Shown: in pieces, positions 24,856 to 33,087 of the stretch | How positions within the stretch are numbered: position 1 is the stretch's first letter | Layout: every line of letters begins with the position of its first letter | NCBI RefSeq assembly: GCF_001620055.1 | Contig: NZ_LQGY01000014.1 | Span: forward strand, 62,001 to 126,000 | Source: Agromyces sp. NDB4Y10 | Lineage (GTDB): Bacteria > Actinomycetota > Actinomycetes > Actinomycetales > Microbacteriaceae | Length of the DNA stretch: 64,000 nt | Direction: 5' to 3' | The notes under the pieces: generated by a model | Seen by the model: only the letters and a program-made list of their open reading frames with translations | The model's database searches: none | What the model was told of the DNA's origin: nothing | Made by a program: the position numbers and the translations under genes

Positions 24856-25853
24856 CCACGAAGCTGCTCACCGAGGACCCGGCCGACCTCGACCGCACCG
24901 ACCCCGAGCGGCACATCGCCGAGACCGCCGAGGCGGTCCGCAACTGGGGTCGCTGGGGCGAGGACGACCGGCTCGGCACGCTGAACTTCATCGGCGACGC
25001 CGAGCGCGCCCGCGCCGCCTCGCTCGTCCGCCGCGGCGCGAGCTTCTCGCTCTCGCAGCCCTTCGACATGAACGGCCCGCAGCAGGGCTGGCGGCGGCGC
25101 ACCAACCCGGTGCACACCATGCTCGACACCGGCACGGATGCCGCGGCCGGGACCCAGGGCTTCCCCCACGGCATCGGCGGCGCCGACGACGTGATCGCGA
25201 TGCCCCTGCAGTGCTCGACGCAGTGGGACGGGCTCGGCCACATCTTCGACCGCGGCATGGCGTGGAACGGCCGCCCGGCCGGCCAGGTGGTCACGAGCGA
25301 CGGCGACCTCGTCACGGGCATCGAGCATGCGGCATCCGTCATCGCGGGCCGTGGCGTGCTGCTCGACGTCGGCCGCCACCTGCGCCCCGAGACCGGGGAG
25401 CTGGAGGACGGCTACGCGATCACGGTCGCCGACCTCGAGGCCTGCATCGCGGCGCAGGACGCGACCGCCGCCGTCGGCCGCGGCGACCTCGTGCTCGTGC
25501 GCACCGGCCGGTACGCACGCGCCCTGCGCGAGGGATGGAACGGCTACGCCGGCGGACCCAGCGCGGGCCTGTCGTTCACGACCGCCGGCTGGCTGCACCG
25601 CACCGAGATCGCCGCGATCGCGACGGACACGTGGGGCTTCGAGGTACGGCCCAACGAGTTCGACGACGCGTTCCAGCCGCTGCACCAGGTCGTGATCCCC
25701 AACATGGGGCTCACGATCGGCGAGATGTGGGACCTCGAGGCGCTCGCCGCGGACTGCGCCGCCGACGGCGTGTACGAGTTCCTGCTCGTCGCCCCGCCGC
25801 TCCCGATCACGGGTGCGGTCGGCTCGCCCGTGAACCCCATCGCCCTGAAGTAA
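24852..25853 (+). CDS. Cyclase family protein (kynurenine formamidase-like)
   Basis: A 333-residue member of the cyclase/KynB-like family. The metal-site region usually reading H-x-G-T-H-x-D-x-P-x-H appears here as QCSTQWDGLGHIFD, a variant with several ligands changed, as in other longer cyclase-family hydrolases. Members hydrolyse amides or lactones. Its ATG overlaps the stop of the first FAH gene. The substrate should be an intermediate of the same unknown pathway. Confidence 0.82.
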   Translation: MTTKLLTEDPADLDRTDPERHIAETAEAVRNWGRWGEDDRLGTLNFIGDAERARAASLVRRGASFSLSQPFDMNGPQQGWRRRTNPVHTMLDTGTDAAAGTQGFPHGIGGADDVIAMPLQCSTQWDGLGHIFDRGMAWNGRPAGQVVTSDGDLVTGIEHAASVIAGRGVLLDVGRHLRPETGELEDGYAITVADLEACIAAQDATAAVGRGDLVLVRTGRYARALREGWNGYAGGPSAGLSFTTAGWLHRTEIAAIATDTWGFEVRPNEFDDAFQPLHQVVIPNMGLTIGEMWDLEALAADCAADGVYEFLLVAPPLPITGAVGSPVNPIALK

Positions 25854-25892
25854 CCCGGAACCCGAACCGCATCCCAAAGGAGGGATCAGCTC

Positions 25893-27026
25893 ATGACCGC
25901 AGTCTCCCGTGTCGCGATCGTCGGCTCAGGTGTGGCCGGCACGGCCGCCGCCATCCTGCTCGCCGAAGGAGGCGTCGACGTCGACGTCTTCGAGGTCAAG
26001 CCCGACCTCACAGCCCTCGGCTCCGGCATCACCCTGCAGGGCAACGCGCTGCGCGTGTTCGACCGCCTCGGCGTGTGGGACCGCGTGCAGGAGGCCGGGT
26101 ACTTCTTCAACCAGACGGGCCTGCGCGCCCCCGGCCCGGACGCCCCGTTCATCGCGCAGATCCCCGACGCGCGGACGGGCGGCCCCGAGTACCCCGCGGT
26201 CGCCGGCATGTACCGCCCCGAGCTCGCCGAGATCCTCGCGGACCGTGCCACCGAGCTGGGTGCGCGCATCCACTACGGCACGACCGTGTCGAGCTTCACG
26301 CAGGACGACACCGGCGTCGACGTCACCCTCAGCGACGGCTCGACCGCCCGGTACGACCTGCTCATCGGCGCCGACGGCCTCAACTCGTCGATCCGCAAGC
26401 AGCTCGGCATCGAGGTCGAACCCGAGCGGACCGGGATGGGCATCTGGCGTGCCTTCGTGCCGCGTCCGAAGGAGGTCACGCAGACCGACCTCTACTACGG
26501 CGGGCCCGTCTACATCGCCGGCTACTGCCCGACGAGCGACGACATGATGTACGCCTACCTCGTCGAGCCCGCGCAGGACCGCCACCTGCTCTCGCCCGAG
26601 CAGGGCGTGCAGGTGATGAAGGAGCTCTCGCAGGCGTACGGCGGACCGTGGAACGAGATCCGCGACTCGCTCGACGGCGCCTCGCGCGTGAACTACACGT
26701 GGTTCACCCAGCACGTCATCCCCGACGCCTGGAACCGCGGCCGCGTCGTGGTCATCGGCGACGCCGCGCACAGCTGCCCGCCCACCATCGCCCAGGGCGC
26801 CGCGCAGGCCGGCGAGGACGCGGTCGTGCTGGCCGAGCTCCTGCTCTCGCGCGACGAGGTCGACCAGTCGCTGTGGGACGAGTTCCACGCCCGGCGCCTG
26901 CCCCGCGCGACCGAGGTCGTCGAGGCCTCGGTGCAGCTCGGCCAGTGGCAGATCGACCACGTGCGCGACGCGGACGTGCCCGGCCTCATGCGTCGCATCG
27001 CCATGCTCGTGAGCCAGCCGGCATGA
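25893..27026 (+). CDS. FAD-dependent aromatic-ring monooxygenase
   Basis: A 377-residue class A flavoprotein monooxygenase: FAD loop VGSGVAGTAAA near the N-terminus, the middle DG motif LLIGADGLNS, and the GD motif VVIGDAAHSCPPT. The nearest functional relatives by pattern are salicylate hydroxylase and 3-hydroxybenzoate or 6-hydroxynicotinate hydroxylases. AAAGGAGG ten bases before the ATG is the strongest ribosome binding site in the operon. Its stop overlaps the amidohydrolase start. Confidence 0.88.
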   Translation: MTAVSRVAIVGSGVAGTAAAILLAEGGVDVDVFEVKPDLTALGSGITLQGNALRVFDRLGVWDRVQEAGYFFNQTGLRAPGPDAPFIAQIPDARTGGPEYPAVAGMYRPELAEILADRATELGARIHYGTTVSSFTQDDTGVDVTLSDGSTARYDLLIGADGLNSSIRKQLGIEVEPERTGMGIWRAFVPRPKEVTQTDLYYGGPVYIAGYCPTSDDMMYAYLVEPAQDRHLLSPEQGVQVMKELSQAYGGPWNEIRDSLDGASRVNYTWFTQHVIPDAWNRGRVVVIGDAAHSCPPTIAQGAAQAGEDAVVLAELLLSRDEVDQSLWDEFHARRLPRATEVVEASVQLGQWQIDHVRDADVPGLMRRIAMLVSQPA

Positions 27027-28102
27027 GCGCCCGCTTCGATCCGGCGACGGATGCCGCGCCGCCCGTCGTCGACGTGCACGCCCACCTGCTCCTCCCGGCC
27101 CTGCAGCAGGCCGTCGCGGAGCGCGACCCCGACGGCTTCGCCGCCGCCCAGGCGCTCGAGGCGCGCCGCAACGGACCCGAGAGCCTCGCGGCATCCGGTC
27201 GCATGATCGGCGAGCGGATGCCGCTGCTCACCTCGCTCGAAGCGCGCCTCGCCGAGATGGACCGGCAGGGCGTCGACGTGCAGGTCGTCTCGCCGTCGCC
27301 CTCGCACTACTACCCCTGGGCCGGCGCGGACCTCGCGACCTGGGCCGCCCGCGAGGCGAACCGGGCCATCGCCGACCACGTCGCGGGCGCGCCCGACCGG
27401 CTCCTCGGCCTCGGCCTCGTTCCGCTCCAGCACCCGCACCTGATGGTCGACGCGCTCGAGGACGCCGTCATCGGGGCCGGCCTCGCCGGCGTCGAGCTCT
27501 CGTCGTTCGCGGGCGACGTCGAGCTCTCCGACGAGCGGCTCGACCCGTTCTGGGCCCGCGCGGAGGAGCTCGACGCGATCGTGTTCCTGCACCCGTTCGG
27601 CTGCAGCCTCGACGAACGGCTCGACCGGTTCTACCTGTCGAACACCGTCGGCCAACCGGTCGAGAACGCCGTCGCGCTGTCGCACCTCATCTTCTCCGGC
27701 GTGCTGGATCGGCACCCGGACCTGAAGCTCGTCGCCGCGCACGGCGGCGGCTACCTGCCGACCTTCCTCGGCCGCTCCGACCACGCCTGGCAGGTGCGAC
27801 CCGAGGCGCACGGATGCCGCCACCTGCCGTCGTCGTACCTGCGGCGGCTGCGCTTCGACTCGCTCGTGCACACCCCCGACGCGCTCCGCGCGCTCGTCGC
27901 GGCCGCCGGCGCGGACCGCGTGCTCGTCGGCACCGACTACCCGTTCGACATGGGCGTGGACGACCCCGTCGAGCGCCTGCGGGAGGCCGGACTCGCCGAA
28001 TCGGACGAGCGCGCGATCCTCTCGGGCAATGCGGCCGACCTGCTCGGCGGGCGACTGCCCCGGGGACGAGCGCACGCCGTCGCCGCGGGGGGAACGGCAT
28101 GA
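27023..28102 (+). CDS. ACMSD-like amidohydrolase/decarboxylase
   Basis: A 359-residue TIM-barrel metalloprotein of the amidohydrolase_2 family, which includes 2-amino-3-carboxymuconate-6-semialdehyde decarboxylase and gamma-resorcylate decarboxylase. The metal site starts with D-V-H-A-H-L near residue 17 and continues with FLHPFG, AAHGGGYLP and GTDYPFDMG. It most likely removes a carboxyl group from an aromatic acid or its cleavage product. ATGA overlaps exist at both ends. Confidence 0.85.
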   Translation: MSARFDPATDAAPPVVDVHAHLLLPALQQAVAERDPDGFAAAQALEARRNGPESLAASGRMIGERMPLLTSLEARLAEMDRQGVDVQVVSPSPSHYYPWAGADLATWAAREANRAIADHVAGAPDRLLGLGLVPLQHPHLMVDALEDAVIGAGLAGVELSSFAGDVELSDERLDPFWARAEELDAIVFLHPFGCSLDERLDRFYLSNTVGQPVENAVALSHLIFSGVLDRHPDLKLVAAHGGGYLPTFLGRSDHAWQVRPEAHGCRHLPSSYLRRLRFDSLVHTPDALRALVAAAGADRVLVGTDYPFDMGVDDPVERLREAGLAESDERAILSGNAADLLGGRLPRGRAHAVAAGGTA

Positions 28103-29082
28103 GGATCGCGAGGTGGATGCACGACGGTGCGGTCGCCGAGGGCTTCGTCATCGGCGACGGCGTGGTGCCGTTCCCGCGCGGGCTGACGGTCGGCGACGTG
28201 CTCGCGGCCGGGCTCGCCGACTTGCCGGCGCTCGCCGCGGAGCTCGAGGGCGATGCGGCGGCATCCGTCACGCCCCTCGCCGACGTTCGGCTGCTGGCTC
28301 CGCTCGTGCCCGCGAGCGTGCGCGACTTCGTCGCCTTCGAGGAGCACGTCGAGGGCGTCACGGCATCGGTCGACGGGGCGAGCCACGTCGCCGACGAGTG
28401 GTACACCTTCCCGACGTTCTACTTCACGAACCCGCACTCGATCATCGCGACGGGCGACGAGGTGCGCCCGCCCTCGACGGGCCGCCTCGACTTCGAGCTC
28501 GAGGTCGGCGCGGTCATCGGCGGCGTGGCCGGCTCCGACGGTCGGGACCTCGCGCCGGCGGAGGCCGCCCGGCACGTGTTCGGCTACACGATCTTCAACG
28601 ACTGGTCGGCACGCGACATCCAGGGGCGCGAGATGAAGGTGCGGCTGGGGCCGGCGAAGGGCAAGGACTTCGCGACGACCCTCGGGCCCTGGATCGTCAC
28701 GGCCGACGAGTTCGACGGCCTCCTCGACGACGAGGGCTTCCTGCCGATCCGCATGGAGGTCCACGTCAACGGCGAGCGCATCGGCCACGACCTGCTGTCG
28801 AACATGGGCTGGCCGTTCGGCGACCTCGTCGCCTATGCGTCGCGGGATTCGCTGGTGGTGCCGGGTGACGTGCTCGGGTCGGGCACCGCGGGCAACGGCG
28901 GATGCCTCGCCGAGCTGTGGGGTCGCGCGGGCGAGCTGACCCCGCCGCCGCTCGTCGAGGGCGACGAGGTGCTCATGCGCGTCGAGGGCATCGGCGAGAT
29001 CCGCAACGTCGTCGGGCGCGCTCGACCCGTCCCCGACATCCCGCCCGCGCGCCACCGCTCCCGTGAGCGGGAACGCGCCTGA
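28099..29082 (+). CDS. Fumarylacetoacetate hydrolase (FAH) family protein, second copy
   Basis: A 327-residue FAH-fold enzyme distinct from the first copy in the operon. Visible motifs are DFELEVGAVIGG, GYTIFNDWSARDIQ, and GDVLGSGTAGNGGCLAE. Two FAH proteins in one operon recall pathways where one acts as isomerase/decarboxylase and the other as hydrolase. The ATG overlaps the amidohydrolase stop. The stop lies three bases from the end of the convergent LysR gene, so no terminator separates them. Confidence 0.88.
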   Translation: MRIARWMHDGAVAEGFVIGDGVVPFPRGLTVGDVLAAGLADLPALAAELEGDAAASVTPLADVRLLAPLVPASVRDFVAFEEHVEGVTASVDGASHVADEWYTFPTFYFTNPHSIIATGDEVRPPSTGRLDFELEVGAVIGGVAGSDGRDLAPAEAARHVFGYTIFNDWSARDIQGREMKVRLGPAKGKDFATTLGPWIVTADEFDGLLDDEGFLPIRMEVHVNGERIGHDLLSNMGWPFGDLVAYASRDSLVVPGDVLGSGTAGNGGCLAELWGRAGELTPPPLVEGDEVLMRVEGIGEIRNVVGRARPVPDIPPARHRSRERERA

Positions 29083-29085
29083 CGA

Positions 29086-30021
29086 TCAGGCCGACTCGGC
29101 GCCCAGCGCGGTGGACGCCTCGACGAACAGGCCCCGGAGCCACTCGTGCTCGGGATCGCGACGGTGCACCGGATGCCACCACATGGCGTTGTGGATCGGC
29201 GTCGCGTCGAACGGCGGCTCGAGGACCCGCACACCCGCCGTGTCGCGGGCGTAGTCGGCGAGGCTCGACTGGATGAGGGCGAGGCGATCGGTGCCCGCGA
29301 CGAACATCGGCAGCAGCAGGAAGCTCTCGACCACCGCCTCCACGCGGGGCTCGATACCGAGCTGCTGGATCTGCCGCGTCGCCGACGTGAACGCCGACCG
29401 CGACTGGTAGGTGAACACCCAGGGCAGCTGCGCGACGTTCTCGAGCGTCACCTCCTGGTCGATCGCCTCGTTGTCGGCCGAGGCGAGGACGACCCAGCGG
29501 TCGGTCCACAGGTCGGTGAAGGGCAGGTCGGTGAGGAAGCCGTGCGGCATGAGCAGCGCGTCGGCGCTGCGGAGCCGGTTCACCGCGTCCTCGACGATCT
29601 GCGGGTTGTGCATCATGAAGCGGAAGCGCACGCCGGGGGCCCGGTCGGCGGCCAGTGCGGCCACGCGCCGGCCGGTCGTGGCCACGCTGTAGTCGGAGCC
29701 GTAGATGGCGAAGTCGCGGGTCGACTGGCTCGGGTCCCATTCGGCCGAGCTCTCGAAGACGCGGCGGGCGGCGTCGAGCGCCGCGGCGGTGTGCTCGGTG
29801 AGGCGCGACGCGAGGGGCGTGAGCTCGTAGGTGTTTCCCGTGCGCGCGAGGATCGGGTCGTTGAAGTGCGTGCGCAGCCGGGCGAGGGACGCGCTCAGGG
29901 CGGGCTGGCTGAGGTGGAGCCGCTCGGCTGCGCGGGTGACGCTCCGTTCGGTGAGCAGTGCGTCGAGCGACACGAGCAGGTTGAGGTCGAGTCGGGAGAG
30001 GGGCGGCTGGGAATCGGACAC
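29086..30021 (-). CDS. LysR-family transcriptional regulator
   Basis: A 311-residue LysR protein with a canonical N-terminal helix-turn-helix (LDLNLLVSLDALLTERSVTRAAERLHLSQPAL pattern, about residues 10-42, with NodD/NahR-like spacing) and a co-inducer domain. NodD/NahR-type members respond to aromatic compounds, so control of the FAH operon is plausible even though the gene lies at the far end and points toward it. Translation starts at GTG 30021 with AAGGAA upstream. A TAGAGT -10-like box is at 30061-30056 on the minus strand. Confidence 0.85.
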   Translation of the reverse strand: MSDSQPPLSRLDLNLLVSLDALLTERSVTRAAERLHLSQPALSASLARLRTHFNDPILARTGNTYELTPLASRLTEHTAAALDAARRVFESSAEWDPSQSTRDFAIYGSDYSVATTGRRVAALAADRAPGVRFRFMMHNPQIVEDAVNRLRSADALLMPHGFLTDLPFTDLWTDRWVVLASADNEAIDQEVTLENVAQLPWVFTYQSRSAFTSATRQIQQLGIEPRVEAVVESFLLLPMFVAGTDRLALIQSSLADYARDTAGVRVLEPPFDATPIHNAMWWHPVHRRDPEHEWLRGLFVEASTALGAESA

Positions 30022-30126
30022 GTCGCTGTGTTCCTTCGCTGGGTCGAGGCGCTCAACTCTATCAGTGCGATCGATTCGAGGCCTAGCGTCATCGCGGCGA
30101 GTGATGTGCGATCGTGACCGGCCGGC

Positions 30127-31557
30127 TCAGGTCCTGACGTCGGCGGTGAGCGCCCCGGCCGCGAGGGAACGTGCGGAGAGCGCGAGGTGCGCTCGGGTCA
30201 TCGCCTCGGGATCCGCGTCGAGCCATTCGTGCCCGCCCCACTCGCTGCACAGGGTGCCCGCGAAGCCCGCGCGGCCGAGTTCGGCGCCGAGATCGCGGAT
30301 CGGGTTCGACACCCGGCCGTCGGCGTCCTCCAGATCCCAGAACTTCAGGTGGAAGGCGCCGATGAGCGGCAGGATGTCGCGCAGCACCTCCGCGTCCGAG
30401 CGCCCGAAGCGCACGAGCATGTCCATGAACAGCGCGTGGGCGTGCGGCGGGACCGCGCCGGCTCGGAGCGTCGAGACGAGCGCGTCGATCGTGGCCGGGT
30501 CGCGCCATCCGCTCGTCAGCCGATCGAGGAGCGCGCGCTCGAAACCGGCGGCCCGGAGCGCCTCGAGGTACGTCACCGGCAGGGAGGGCATGAGCATGCT
30601 GGAGTCGACCAGCACGCGGACGTGCGGATCGTCGAGGGACGCGATCGCCTCCAGGGCGCGGGCGGTCTGCGGGTCGTCCGGGGTCTGCCGGCCCTGCGCC
30701 TCCTCGAGGAGCACGAGGTCGAGCTCCTGCAGATGGGGCAGCAGGCGGGCGAGCAGCGCCGATCCGGCCTGCCCGATCGGGAGGCGGACGCCGTCCGCGC
30801 CGATGCGATGCGCCGCGCGGAGCTGCGGCAGCAGGAACGCCAGCCGCTCGTCGTCGTCGCGACGCCGACCCGAGGCGTCCCAGTCGTCGAGGCTCGCCCC
30901 GACGATGCTGACGGTGCCGTCGGCCGACGCGAGCCCCGCGCGGAACGCGTCGACCTCGTCATCGCCGGGGGTGGGGAACCCGCGCCACATCTGGCCCGGC
31001 TCGATCTCGATGACGGAGGCCACGCCATCGCGGACGACGCCCGCGGCGATGTCCGCGGCGGGACGCTCGGCGCGCACCGCCTCCGGGGTCCAGTTGAACG
31101 CGCTCGCGGCGAGCGTCCAGCCCGCTGGCAGGTCCGCTGAGGGGGCGGGTCGGACGCGGGTCGTCGCTTCGGCGCCCGGATCGCTACCGAACGCGTCCGA
31201 GGCTCCGGCGTCGGCGGCGACCTCCGCGACCAGGGTGCGAGCGTGGTGGAACGGCAGGATGAGCGGGCCGTCGGGGCCCGCCTGCAGGTAGGGGATGAGC
31301 AGCCGGAACGACACGGCGACCTCGTGCGGCCCGTCGTCGAGGCGCTGCCCGGCTTCGACCACGAGTCGATCCTGCAGGAACCACCAGTCGCCGCACGGTC
31401 GGATGCGGAGGTCGGTGACGGGCGTGCCGTCGATCGAGACCTCCAGGTCCCGGAGGCTGGAGACGGGCAGCGAGCGGATCCAGGGCAGGCTGAGGCGCAG
31501 CGCGACGCCGTCCGCGGTGCGGGCGAGTGCGTCGTCGAGCAGGATCGGCAGGCTCAT
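30127..31557 (-). CDS. Fused C-glycoside deglycosidase-like protein (beta-alpha), divergent
   Basis: A 476-residue chain. Residues about 1-110 resemble the small CGD beta subunit (DUF6379; core LRLSLPWIRSLPVSSL), and about 145-470 a xylose-isomerase-like TIM barrel like the CGD alpha subunit. Probable metal ligands are E285 or E286, an aspartate in VLVDSS, H403 (FHLKFWD) and E439 (CSEWGGHEW). The histidine that normally follows the first glutamate at +2 (E-x-H) is missing, unlike the other alpha-like proteins here. It lies downstream of the ROK gene on the same strand and is preceded by a short overlapping leader frame. CGD-like activity is inferred; the altered site may mean another substrate or a lost activity. 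Confidence 0.72.
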   Translation of the reverse strand: MSLPILLDDALARTADGVALRLSLPWIRSLPVSSLRDLEVSIDGTPVTDLRIRPCGDWWFLQDRLVVEAGQRLDDGPHEVAVSFRLLIPYLQAGPDGPLILPFHHARTLVAEVAADAGASDAFGSDPGAEATTRVRPAPSADLPAGWTLAASAFNWTPEAVRAERPAADIAAGVVRDGVASVIEIEPGQMWRGFPTPGDDEVDAFRAGLASADGTVSIVGASLDDWDASGRRRDDDERLAFLLPQLRAAHRIGADGVRLPIGQAGSALLARLLPHLQELDLVLLEEAQGRQTPDDPQTARALEAIASLDDPHVRVLVDSSMLMPSLPVTYLEALRAAGFERALLDRLTSGWRDPATIDALVSTLRAGAVPPHAHALFMDMLVRFGRSDAEVLRDILPLIGAFHLKFWDLEDADGRVSNPIRDLGAELGRAGFAGTLCSEWGGHEWLDADPEAMTRAHLALSARSLAAGALTADVRT

Positions 31558-31607
31558 CCGAGTCGTCCGCCCGTGACGATCAGGGTGCGGATGGTCGGCT
31601 CGGGCAT
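31554..31607 (-). CDS. Possible 17-residue leader peptide before the fused CGD gene
   Basis: An ATG at 31607 with GAAGGAG five bases upstream opens a 17-codon frame (MPEPTIRTLIVTGGRLG) whose TGA overlaps the ATG at 31557. The large gene has no good ribosome binding site of its own, so translation may be coupled to this short frame. It may alternatively be a by-product of a start-site shift. Confidence 0.4.
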   Translation of the reverse strand: MPEPTIRTLIVTGGRLG

Positions 31608-31620
31608 GGCACTCCTTCGT

Positions 31621-31633
31621 GTCTCATTGAGAC
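31621..31633. promoter_or_regulatory. Inverted repeat GTCTC-ATT-GAGAC before the fused CGD gene
   Basis: A perfect 5-base inverted repeat with a 3-base centre lies just upstream of the leader peptide, in unusually AT-rich sequence (31621-31670) that also holds a TACCTT -10-like word on the minus strand. It may be an operator for this gene. Confidence 0.35.
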
Positions 31634-31680
31634 GAAAAGGTACACCCTTAAGTCGAAATCAGGAAGAAGTCATCCTCGAG

Positions 31681-32949
31681 TCAGGATGCCGCGGGCATGA
31701 CGTCGCGGATCAGCGGCCGCCCCTCGGCGAACCACCGGGGGAACGTGGCCTCGAAGAGCTGTTCGCGCACCATCTCGGCGCCGCCGCGCAGCGGCTCCTT
31801 CTCGTCGCCGTGGGACCGGACGATCGCCAGGTCGCGTGTCGCCAGCGGCAGGGAGAGCTCGTACACCCGCTGGCGCACCTCCGCGAGGTAGATCTCGCCC
31901 GCCGACGAGACGGCGCCGCCGACGACGATCACGCCCGGGTTGAACATGTTGACGAGGGCCGCGATCGACTCGCCGACGAGGCGCGCCGAGCGCTGCACCA
32001 GCGAGATCGCCAGCGCATCGCCGTTGATGGCGGCCATGGCGATCTCCTGCGGGGTCAGCCCGTCGCCGCTCCCGCGCTCGCGCGCGAGGGCGCCGCCGGC
32101 ACCCTCGTCGAGCGCCTGGCGCGCATCGCGGACGAGCGCCCAGCCGCCCGCCTCGGCCTCGAGGCAGCCCACCTTGCCGCAGCGGCACGGCGACTCGGAC
32201 TCCCGCACGCGGACATGACCGACGTCGCCGGCGGCCCCGTTGGCCCCGCGGTGGATGCGCCCCTGCGAGAGCAGTCCCGCCCCGATGCCGGTGCCGACCT
32301 TGAAGAAGATGAGGTCGAGGCGATCCTCGCCTCGCCGTGCGCGCTCGCTGAAGGCGAGGAGGTTCACGTCGTTGTCGACCCAGACCGGCGCGTCGAACCG
32401 CTCCTCGAAGCGGCGGCGCAGGTCGAAGCCGTTCCATCCCGGCATGATCGGCGGGGCGACCGGACGACCGCTGTCGAAGTCGACCGGGCCCGGAATGCCC
32501 ACCGCGACGCCCCAGACCGGGACGTCCTCGTGGCGGAGGAGGATCTCGTCGAGCATCGCGAACGCCTGGTCGATCGTCGCCGCGGGGCCGCTCGCGATGT
32601 CCCAGTGCGCGTGGCCGTCGTCGATGATGTCGCCGTCGAGCGAGGCGATCCCGACGCGGATGTGAAGCGCGCCGAACGCGCAGATGATGATGCGCCCCTG
32701 CTCGGACCTGAATCGCAGGGTGCGCGGAGCTCGCCCGCCGGACGAGGGGCCGTAGTCGCCGTCGGCGAGGAAGCCCATCTCGATGGCCTGGTCGACGCGC
32801 TGGGTCACCACGCCGCGGCCGAGCCCGGTGAGCCGACCGATCTCGGGGCGGGTCATCGCCTCGCCCGTGCGGACGAGGTTCACGATGCGGAGGAGGCTCG
32901 TCACTTCGTCGGTCTGCGCTCCGAACCGGAGGGTGGACTCGCGTGTCAT
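31681..32949 (-). CDS. ROK-family transcriptional repressor
   Basis: A 422-residue ROK protein: an N-terminal winged helix (MTRPEIGRLTGLGRGVVTQRV, about 32-52) followed by a sugar-kinase-like domain with VAVGIPGPVDF, VGTGIGAGLL, and the zinc cluster CRCGKVGCLE. Members of this type are repressors released by a sugar or sugar phosphate. It is the only regulator in the 30-58 kb island. The ATG at 32949 is placed by a CAGAAT box seven bases upstream on the minus strand (leaderless pattern) and by family length; the open frame continues far upstream over the divergent gene but has no support there. A perfect inverted repeat lies in the divergent promoter at 33019-33045. Confidence 0.9.
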   Translation of the reverse strand: MTRESTLRFGAQTDEVTSLLRIVNLVRTGEAMTRPEIGRLTGLGRGVVTQRVDQAIEMGFLADGDYGPSSGGRAPRTLRFRSEQGRIIICAFGALHIRVGIASLDGDIIDDGHAHWDIASGPAATIDQAFAMLDEILLRHEDVPVWGVAVGIPGPVDFDSGRPVAPPIMPGWNGFDLRRRFEERFDAPVWVDNDVNLLAFSERARRGEDRLDLIFFKVGTGIGAGLLSQGRIHRGANGAAGDVGHVRVRESESPCRCGKVGCLEAEAGGWALVRDARQALDEGAGGALARERGSGDGLTPQEIAMAAINGDALAISLVQRSARLVGESIAALVNMFNPGVIVVGGAVSSAGEIYLAEVRQRVYELSLPLATRDLAIVRSHGDEKEPLRGGAEMVREQLFEATFPRWFAEGRPLIRDVMPAAS

Positions 32950-32962
32950 GCCCCTGATTCTG
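32950..32962 (-). promoter_or_regulatory. -10 box for a leaderless mRNA (ROK gene)
   Basis: On the minus strand CAGAAT (32962-32957) is followed by seven bases and the ATG at 32949. AGGGG within the gap is too close to the ATG to be a normal ribosome binding site. Confidence 0.45.
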
Positions 32963-33018
32963 GCACAACGGCCGTCGATGAGCGGGCTTTCGGCACGATG
33001 AAGAGTGCATTCCGGCAC

Positions 33019-33045
33019 AACTTCTGTGTAGTCTCTGCAGAAGTT
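33019..33045. promoter_or_regulatory. ROK operator candidate overlapping the divergent promoter
   Basis: AACTTCTG (33019-33026) and CAGAAGTT (33038-33045) form a perfect 8-base inverted repeat with an 11-base spacer. A -10-like TAGTCT (33029-33034) lies between the arms, so a protein bound here would block transcription of the Gfo/Idh gene starting at 33088 and could also affect the ROK gene. Confidence 0.65.
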
Positions 33046-33087
33046 CTGCGCCGACCGTGGACTCGGTCGGGAGTGAGGGGAGCCGTC

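Noticed and set aside
24812-28102. A 1096-codon rightward frame that would fuse upstream sequence to the amidohydrolase
   Set aside because: The first two-thirds is an out-of-frame shadow of the cyclase and monooxygenase genes; the real amidohydrolase starts at the ATGA overlap at 27023.
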